Shown: positions 56,405 to 64,000 of the stretch, one piece after another | Layout of the letters: the number at the start of each line of letters is the position of its first letter | Position numbering within the stretch: the first letter of the stretch is position 1 | Source: Phyto melanocephala | Lineage: Eukaryota; Arthropoda; Insecta; Diptera; Rhinophoridae | DNA length: 64,000 nt | Assembly (NCBI GenBank): GCA_941918925.1 | Contig: OW799233.1 | Location: 4,890,001 to 4,954,000, forward strand | Direction: 5' to 3' | Position numbers and translations under genes: made by a program | The notes under the pieces: model-generated | Database searches by the model: none | Told to the model about the DNA's origin: nothing | Seen by the model: the letters and a program-made list of their open reading frames with translations, nothing else

Positions 56405-58740
56405 TAAAGCATTGGTTTCATTTCTTTCTAAAAATTTCTTAAGTACCTTTTAGTCAAGCAATATTTGTATAAAACTTCATTTACCTTTCACTTCTCGCTA
56501 TTTATAATACTTTTAAGCAGTAGTTTTTAATTGAAAAGTTTCGTCGTCCCCTTTTAATTTAATTTGTATTTCTCTTGTGTCTTCTTTTCGTTACACTTTT
56601 TTGTATTGGTCATTGTAAAAGCGATACGGTTTATGCGGAAACTGTTATTATTTCCGTTGACTTGGCCGGAAGCATTAACTATTACTATGAACACGATAAT
56701 TGAAAACCACCACATCTAATACTTTTATTATAAGTTAGATAACAAATATACATAATTCTTAAAGTATTTATTTCAAAAGTTGTCATTTTCTTTGTTCTTC
56801 TGTTTTAAAGTCGTTGGAAAACTTGCTTCAACATAAATTTATTTAAAGATTTTTATGGTTTAATTTAAGTGTGTTAAATAAATTTTTATACAACAAAAAA
56901 AAACAACCATAACTAATTCCAAAGAAAACAAAATGTTTTATGTATAGGATTGCGAAAATAACCACCATTAGGTTTAAACAAAATTTATTTATGGGGACAA
57001 AACCTTTACAGCATTAGTTGTACGAGTACTTGTATTTTCCAGCAGCTCAAATGGTATAGTAAGTGGAACTGCTTGCTAGTCTATGTAAATGTGAAAAAAA
57101 AGAAAAATAATGCTGAATCGGTAGAGTGTTAAATTTAAATTTAAACTAGCTCATTTTTTAAGGTAAAACAAGTCATGCAATTTCATGATTTTAACCCATA
57201 AAAACAGGGTGATGGGAGAAAAATCAACTAAAATTATAAACAAAAAAATAAAAAAAAATTACTATAAGAAATATATGTGTGTAGGGGAGCACTACTATTT
57301 CAGGTCCCTTTTCCCTGACCACCTTAGTGATTTCATGGCTACCGATTACTGCATGCAACCTTTGTACGCTATGGGCGTGCAATATTACCATTTGAACACT
57401 TTCACTCGCTCATCCTGTATCCTGTATGGAATTTTTGTATGCCCCAAATTCGACCCAAAGTGATAACATGCATTATTTAATCTTATATAACAAGGTTACC
57501 GAATTAATTAAAAATTATTTTAAAAAATAAACTTTTTTTGTATCAGAAATAACCTTGTCATCCGTGCGGATATACAGTGGGTTAAACTAAATAAAGGATA
57601 ACAAAACACTTTAGCCATCTCTTTTGCTTTTTTAATCATGCTCCGACACATATAACTAGCGACACGCTACTCATATCTTTTATTAAGAAATGGCAAAATA
57701 AGCGTGTGAGAGACAAAGTTTCATAACTATATACATATATGTTTCTATGTATTTGAACAGGGCTTACCACAGTAGCTGCAACATTTTAATGTTCACATGT
57801 GGTATTCATTTGGGGCAAAATATGCATGCTTCTAGTAATTGATTATCAAAAATTCCACATACATTTTCCCAAGCACACACACACACATAAATAAATAGTC
57901 AGAAATAGTCAATTTGACATGACCATGTAGGTTCAAGCATTTGCTTTTACCATTCATTCAAGACAAAATATTTTCCGTTTTAAGAGAGAAAACTAACATT
58001 TTTAGTTTTAGCCTAAACATGCCTGTTACCCGAGATTTTATTTATGGCTAGGGTTATACGTTTGTTGTTTTTGGTAACTAACACTTGTATTCATATACAA
58101 TTTGGAAAGAATGCAAGTTTAAGTACAAGTGTGTTTGGTTTTTAAGCAAAACGTGTAGTTAAGTTATTTATTTTTCTTTTTTGTTTAATGAATTTTATTA
58201 CTTTTTGCTTATTATTAGTCTTAGTCTTTTGCTTGTTATTGTTATTTTTATGTATCATTTATCTACAACACACATACATATTTCAGAATAAAGCTCTACC
58301 TTTTCATTAATATCAAAGCTTTTAATTTAGAGTTACGATTTCATTTACACGTGCGAAATGTATGTACAAATTTATATGTTGTATAATGGATGATACTATA
58401 CAGACCCTAACACTAGTTCTAATGTAGTGAATGAATTTGCAGCAGTAACTATTACACAATGGGGCAAATGTTTAAGAGTTGCCTTAATGATTATGAACAT
58501 ATTTTCCAAAGCATTGATCTAAGTGCCCAATAAAATCTGCTAGAGTTGTAAATAAAATCTTGGGATATGAGTAATTTAACATAAATTTTATTAAAATGGA
58601 GAATGATGTAGACAGCGCCGAAATCAATAAATAACACATAAAATAAGTTACTCTTAAATGCCGTTAATGGTGTGTTATAACACTTATATACATAAATATG
58701 TATATTTACAAATAAAAAAAAGAATTTTAGTTTTGTTGTT
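56405..58740. other. AT-rich non-coding stretch with one unexplained frame
   Basis: A 92-codon plus-strand frame at 57185-57463 ends in a part with more even base use (HYYFRSLFPDHLSDFMATDY, then CMQPLYAMGVQYYHLNTFTR). I recognise no family. It could be chance or a scrap of an unknown element. (CA)n occurs at 57874-57887. Confidence 0.45.
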
Positions 58741-58812
58741 TGTTGGGTCTATATGAGTTTCACCGGTGCTTATGCCAGATCATCAGTGGACCTTTAAATA
58801 AGAATTTTACTA
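58741..58812 (+). repeat. Dispersed repeat, copy 1 (partner at 63316)
   Basis: 'tgggtctatatgagtttcac', 'cggtgcttatgccagatcat' and 'cagtggacctttaaataaga' match in order the phrases at 63319-63375 in the same orientation, about 4.6 kb away. No ends or coding sequence identified. Confidence 0.65.
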
Positions 58813-60210
58813 TGTATGCCTTTTAAATTCGAATACACATTAAGAAATTTTATCGAACATAGAAAAAGTGTAAACCTTAGCTCTACTCTTATAAAAAACA
58901 CATAAAATTAGGGGCAAGAAAAGTTATTTTTAAAACGACTACAAGTCGTTTAATAATCAAGAAACTAACCTGAATTTAAAGTAAAAAAGAACTTTCTTTT
59001 ACGTTTCGATAAAAAAAACGCAAAGATTTAGTTTCTGTGCATTACATTAGCGCAAGAAAAATACAAACAAATAATAGGAACAACAAAATATCAACTTTAA
59101 CAATAACTAAATACAAATACAACAACAACAAAATAATCAGTTTAAGTGGTAATAGGAAATGTTTTGGACAAATGAACAATTTTTTTTTTTTAGTTATTTA
59201 TAACACTAAACATTGTGTGTGTTAGTTTTTACACACAAACACAAACGAATACAAAAGTTTTATTGAACAAATTGTTGTTATCGCTTGGTTTTTTCCTACT
59301 TCCGTTCTTTGCTTTTTGTTTAATAGTCTTCACATTAAAACACACTACAATGGCGACTACAAACACAATACATGTGTTTATGTGTTAAATAAATCTTTTG
59401 TGTATGGTTATATTAGAGACAAACAGAGAGAGAGTATGAGTGCATTTTTCGTATTTTATACTGTTAGTTGTTCGACGTACATCAAAATATGAAATTATTT
59501 TAAACATACAAACACATACTCACATACATGCGTGTACTTGTATGTATGAAAAAACCTTCTCACTTGCTTTAAATTGTGAAAAATGGTTTCTATAAAAACC
59601 TGGAATTTTTTTAGAGTTTCAGTATTTTTCAAGGAAAAGCAATTAGCTTGTAGATTGGCAGGATGACTTATATGTGTATGTAGCTAAAGCATAAAATTGC
59701 TGAATTTTTTATTGGGCAATAATTTGTATGTGAAGAATTTGTACATAAAATTGCTAATTTGTACGTATAGGAATTAAAAAAAAATTGCATTTTATATCAT
59801 ACGAAATATTTGTTGTATTCACAAAAAATCATAATTTCACAAAAACAAATTAAAATTAATAAAAAGTATGGTTTATTTTATTGTAAAATTGTTAAACTTT
59901 TTTTCAAATCTTGAGAAATTATTACATCATGACAACACCACACTAACGAAACCTTTTCTCAAAAGTAATTTTTGAGACAACTAGACTTTCGTTATTTACA
60001 AAAAGCTCTGGCAGCATATTATATCTTCATACAGTATCAAACGTGTCTTTCAATTATCCTAAGGCTAAAATTTTCTAAAAAAAACAGAGGCATATAGGTT
60101 TATTTGTTCATATTTCCGAAAGTTATGGAGTAATTGAACTGGAATTCAATAACAATTTATTCAAGAATATTTTCAAAAGTATGATACCACATACACGTTT
60201 GTGCAACGTG
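58813..60210. other. AT-rich non-coding stretch
   Basis: CAACAA-type and CATA-type simple sequence (59085-59130, 59500-59545). No gene recognised. Confidence 0.5.
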
Positions 60211-60211
60211 C

Positions 60212-60380
60212 AGGGGTGGCATGTCTTCTAAAAAATGATATCAATCAACAAACGAACGGAAGTACAGACGGACATATCAAAATCTAGTCATAAGCTTTCA
60301 GAAAATACATACTTTATGGAGAGGAAATAAACATTGCAGAAATAACAAACGGAATGGCAAAGCTTGGCACCGCAAATGAA
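60212..60380 (-). mobile_element. DINE-1-like fragment, inverted
   Basis: On the minus strand: 'tgccattccgtttgttattt' (60337-60356), 'ccataaagtatgtattttct' (60299-60318), then 'gactagattttgatatgtcc' and GTCTGTACTTCCGTTCGTTT. This is the order of the 5' part of the 39957 copy. A GGGGTGGCA sequence near 60212-60221 is not enough to define an end. Confidence 0.6.
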
Positions 60381-60799
60381 GGGAACAAAACAAATACCAA
60401 CATTAAACCTAATCACTGTGTTTAATTTATAAAAAGCTTTTAAAACACAAATGTAGAATTTTTGTTTTTCAAACTTTACTCTTACTCCTGCAAGGATCAT
60501 AAGACCGCCAAAAGATTCTTCTAATACACTTCTTGTGATGCACAATATTAAACTCCATTTCAATGCAGGCGCGTGCGTGATATTACCTTTTACCGTTACC
60601 TTATGTGTGATGCTCTTCCTCTAAGTCGACTGGCTTGCTGGTTTCAGTCTTAAATTTGTTCGTAAGTATAGTGGTAACACTTGAGCTAATAAATGCGGCG
60701 TAGAATAAAATCCATCTTAATTAATCAATTGAAACTTCCTTACTTGTTTTTAATATCAATACAATTTTTCAGAGAGTGTCATTTAAGGTATCTTTTTTT
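60381..60799. other. Unassigned spacer
   Basis: Possibly more DINE-like sequence, but no phrase is secure. A 91-codon minus-strand frame (60288-60563) crosses the DINE fragment and is not a gene. Confidence 0.45.
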
Positions 60800-60819
60800 A
60801 AACACCAAGTAGCTTAAAT

Positions 60820-61004
60820 CATGGTGTAATTACATAAGGTGATATAGCGTAAAGGAGAGCAACTTTTGTCACTCTGTTTTATGTATGGAGTTTGACAATT
60901 TCCGAAGTTGAAATAATTTTTTTAAATATGTAGTTTGACATTCTCCAGAACACAAAAAAATAGTCAGCTGGGCTGGCACCGCCACCTTGTATAAGTGTAC
61001 CCTG
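60820..61004. mobile_element. 185 bp P-like MITE, first copy
   Basis: Left end CATGGTGTAATTACATAAGG (then TG) and right end, inverted, CAGGGTACACTTATACAAGG (then TG) share a C-A-GGT-rich start and a core A(C/T)A(T)AAGGTG. The core ACATAAGGTG is also part of the canonical 31 bp Drosophila P-element TIR. GCTTAAAT before the left end and GTTTAAAT after the right end agree at 7 of 8 bases, fitting the 8 bp target duplication of the P superfamily. No coding region. Confidence 0.7.
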
Positions 61005-61060
61005 GTTTAAATGTTTTCATTTTGAATATTTTTTTTTTTTAAACACCAAGTAGCTTAAAT

Positions 61061-61245
61061 CATGGTGTAATTACATAAGGTGATATAGCGTAAAGGAGAG
61101 CAACTTTTGTCACTCTGTTTTATGTATGGAGTTTGACAATTTCCGAAGTTGAAATAATTTTTTTAAATATGTAGTTTGACATTCTCCAGAACACAAAAAA
61201 ATAGTCAGCTGGGCTGGCACCGCCACCTTGTATAAGTGTACCCTG
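61061..61245. mobile_element. 185 bp P-like MITE, second copy within the tandem duplication
   Basis: Same sequence as 60820-61004, including the flanking near-duplication, because the whole 241 bp unit is repeated. It therefore arose by duplication of DNA already carrying the MITE, not by a second transposition. Confidence 0.7.
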
Positions 61246-61275
61246 GTTTAAATGTTTTCATTTTGAATATTTTTT

Positions 61276-61915
61276 CAAAATTTCACTTATTTACTGAATT
61301 GGTTTATGTAAAGTTAGTTTACATAAAGTATGTACAATTTAATGTTAGAAAAGTTATTTACTCCTTTAATAATTCTGTCCCGTTTGGCAGGTGCTTATTA
61401 ATTTCCTCAAGCTGTACAACTAATTGTAACGAAATCTGTACAATTAGTGTCAGCTTCTTTTAGAAATAAATAATTATTGTTAATCTTTTACTATCCTCTC
61501 CTCTTCATAGAAAAACTAGACAATTTATATATAGAGGTATATATATATATACAGTACTGTGCAATGCAATTACAGTACTGTTATATTTTCTTAGTACATA
61601 AGCAATAAAAGTAATACCAAATTAAAGTATTATTATTTACATTTTTTAATGGTAAATTCTGTTTGATAAAATATTTTATAATTTTTTGACGGCTGTCTAT
61701 GTGTGAACACGTGCTTTTTGCAAAACCTGAGTGCTTAACCCTAGAAATGTAAATTGGCTGTACGAGACGGTTGCGAAATTGATTCTTTTTAAGTGAACTA
61801 TGGTCTGGCGGAAGGCCTTTAATCATGCCGCAAATCGACGACAGGTCGAGAAGATTTTGCGTGACAAAGCAACCAAACTTCCGGATGAATGTAGTATACC
61901 TTAGGCTCAAATATC
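61276..61915. other. AT-rich stretch, perhaps decayed LINE at its right edge
   Basis: A (TA)n-like tract lies at 61527-61552. An inverted 'acagtactgt' word occurs at 61551-61560 and 61573-61581. The GC-richer part from about 61790 may be RNase H sequence of the LINE that follows, but I could not align it. Confidence 0.4.
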
Positions 61916-61919
61916 TGCG

Positions 61920-62335
61920 ATTAAACGTGTCGTCCGTTAAGGACTGACGCTGAGGTATTATGGATGATGGATAATCATTAATCCATCATGCAAGGTTAAC
62001 ATGGCCCCGAATGGAGTTTTAGGGCATCAATCGCTTTCTGTGATTTGATAGGAAATGGCTAAAGGACATATTTGTTACGCTGACTAGATAATGCCGATTT
62101 GAAAATCATGCCAGAAGTTTGAAACTATCCTATAATGACCTCTGTACAAATTCTCTTAATACAGAGAAAGAAGAGACTATTTATCACTTAAACGTACTGA
62201 AAAATATCCGAAGGACAATTTTCGAGGCCGGCATACTGCATTGCCGTTTCAAAGGTGGCAACGGTTTGTCTTGCTGAAATTTCTAGCTATATAAGGCAGT
62301 CTGGGTGGTTCACTTAACCAGTCTAGAATTAGAAA
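61920..62335 (+). pseudogene. LINE ORF2 C-terminal remnant
   Basis: Plus strand: CRFENHARSLKLSYNDLCTN, then SLNTEKEETIYHLNVLKNIR (about 62090-62210), is the region usually reading LTGHCRF..H...MG...D.CRSC....EET.EHLLC.C with the cysteines lost. LAEISSYIRQSGWFT with a stop (about 62272-62318) is the usual C-terminal end (ISSLL.FIK.SGWF). RT, endonuclease and a defined 3' tail are missing. Confidence 0.72.
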
Positions 62336-62339
62336 ACTA

Positions 62340-63310
62340 ACTCCGTTTAGGACAACGGTTGCACCAGTTGACAACTTCTCAATTTATATCTTTCTTTCTA
62401 TTATTTTTCATGCAAAAAATTTGTTCATGTTTTTATCATTTTATATTATTTCACATGGCAATTAATTTGATTAAAGGCAAACTCTCATGCACAATCCCAC
62501 ATGTATTTAAAATAATTGAGTTTATTGCTTTTACATTGCACAGTACTGTATACAGTAAGAAGTATCGTAATATTTTTGAAGAAGATATTTACAATGGTAA
62601 AGCGATTTTATAATTAACGTTTGAACAAATTACCCTTTTGTGCAAAATACATATTAACTAAAACTGGTGGTTAAAGTTACCAGATTCATTTTACAATAAT
62701 TGATTGAGTCTGTCTTAACTTTTAGCAAAAATAAAAATTTTCCATACAAGACAGCAATTAGAGAACATTAAGTGAAGGCAACAAAAATAAAGAAATAGCC
62801 CAAATTGGTGCTATTATAATTACCTCTAAGTAATACAAAATCAAGTACAATTAAATAATACAAGTATAAAAATGCATTAAAAAACTAAATTATGAAATTT
62901 CATCTGGCCACCTGAATAAATACTAACGCATACAAATATAATAACAATGGCTAGCGGCTAAAAGGGATGTTAAGCAGTGAGTTATAATTTTAACCAACAA
63001 ATTAAACATAAATAATGAGTTCTGGTCATGAAATTAATACATGCTCGCAAAAACATTCCACTTAAATAGCACTAAAACCAACTAAACAAAGTGATACAAT
63101 TAAAAATGAACACAAAAACAGTTTTATTAACCAAATAAAAAATGTCATAGAGAGGTGTTTCTCAAATTTTTTGGAATAGTTCCATGTTTTATTTATCGTT
63201 GCTTTCTAATATAAAAATTAAGACATGTTACACACAAAAAGAAAATTGTTAATTTATATACATTAATAATTTACTAAATTATTCAGGATATGCTCCCAAC
63301 AAATTTTTTT
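62340..63310. other. AT-rich non-coding stretch
   Basis: The 84-codon frame at 62359-62613 has no domain I know. Confidence 0.5.
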
Positions 63311-63315
63311 TTAAG

Positions 63316-63385
63316 CTGGGTACTATATGCATTTCATTGGAGCTTATACCAGATCGTCAGTAGACCTTTTACCCAAATTCTTGAA
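63316..63385 (+). repeat. Dispersed repeat, copy 2 (partner at 58741)
   Basis: 'ctgggtactatatgcatttc', 'attggagcttataccagatc' and 'gtcagtagaccttttaccca' align with 58744-58800 with scattered changes, same orientation. Nature unknown. Confidence 0.65.
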
Positions 63386-64000
63386 AAAGTTTTGAAATTT
63401 TATAAATTTTATTTTCAAATTCTTATTAACAAAATAAAAATTCAAAAATAAAACAAAAAACTATAAAAAGTTTCCTCAAAAACCCAACCAACATTTTTTC
63501 TTTCTTAAACTCAACAACCAAATAAAATATATACATTAATTAGAAACGTCTGCATATTTTTTTTTGTGTTCTATAGCTGGCAACACTGTTGGAGCAATAT
63601 AATTTATAACACATATATAAATATCTAAAAACTATAACAACGAATGTCTCAAAAGTTTGTATAAATTTTTACGCCATTGCTAATGCCATTTGTACAAGGC
63701 AATATTAAATTTTGGCTATATGAAAAATCAGATTCAAAGATTACTTACCTAAACAGTGGATATATATATATATTTATTCCCGTCGCACAGTGTTGCGAAA
63801 CCAGAATTTTTTGGAAATCATATTACCTAAACTGTAATTTTAATTGTATCGATGAGAAACTTCTACAGATTGGTCAGAATGAAATCCCAAACAGAATGAG
63901 TGAAAAAAAATTTACACCGAAAAAAATTGTTGGGTCAAATTTTCAGCAAAAGTCAAAAATAAAAAAATATATAAATTTCGAAAATTTAAAAAAAAATTTA
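63386..64000. other. AT-rich non-coding stretch, nothing recognised
   Basis: A (TA)n-like tract occurs near 63760-63772. No gene or element seen. Confidence 0.5.

Larger units (their letters stand above)
60800..61275 (+). repeat. 241 bp tandem duplication, two copies with no difference seen
   Basis: The unit starting AAACACCAAGTAGCTTAAAT at 60800 starts again at 61041. I could follow it base for base to about 61275 without finding a difference other than at the T-tract. The period is 241 bp. Each unit contains one P-like MITE. The perfect match points to a recent duplication or a locally mis-assembled repeat. Confidence 0.93.

Overview
The window reads as intergenic or intronic DNA from a higher (cyclorrhaphan) fly. 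It is very AT-rich and full of short microsatellites. I recognise no intact host gene, rRNA, tRNA, CRISPR or bacterial feature. Almost everything recognisable is a decayed transposable element, often nested. The organism call rests on two things: INE-1/DINE-1-like interspersed elements, and fly-type Tc1/mariner (rosa DD41D and DD37E) and non-LTR retrotransposon remnants. Species cannot be given from the sequence alone.

Layout. 1-7.2 kb: mostly featureless, with two or three minus-strand rosa-type transposase remnants. 7.2-9.3 kb: two TIR elements side by side, a 659 bp non-autonomous element and a 1288 bp nearly complete DD37E mariner with a broken transposase. 9.6-12.0 kb: a long, badly decayed LINE. 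13.3-16.1 kb: a 711 bp TIR element with palindromic subterminal motifs, two LINE tails, a Lep1-like Helitron and a rosa remnant. 18.6-22.5 kb: a MITE, a DINE-like element, a 195 bp TCTA microsatellite and two head-to-tail Helitron-like elements. 23.3-26.2 kb: Tc1 and rosa remnants and a minus-strand DINE-like element. 28.0-30.1 kb: a rosa deletion derivative, then a 747 bp element with 30 bp TIRs and an 8 bp target duplication that carries a fragment of the host AAA+ helicase gene reptin (RUVBL2). 31-35 kb: LINE fragments, one inserted in a DINE-like element with a 14 bp target duplication. 39.5-44.4 kb: a nested cluster of two DINE-like copies, several MITEs and rosa remnants. 45.9-54.2 kb: LINE 3' ends, a second copy of a palindromic MITE and a 1.1 kb 5'-truncated LINE. 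54.6-56.4 kb: a rosa remnant and a third Helitron-like element. 60.8-61.3 kb: a P-like MITE inside an apparently perfect 241 bp tandem duplication. 61.9-62.3 kb: a LINE C-terminal fragment.

No genes work together in a pathway here. The biology is that of mobile elements: cut-and-paste transposons supplying TIR-only derivatives, LINEs leaving 5'-truncated copies with microsatellite tails, rolling-circle (Helitron/Helentron-type) elements spreading repeats, and one capture of host coding sequence by a DNA transposon. The capture is the most noteworthy find. All family assignments come from reading motifs by eye and should be tested by alignment.
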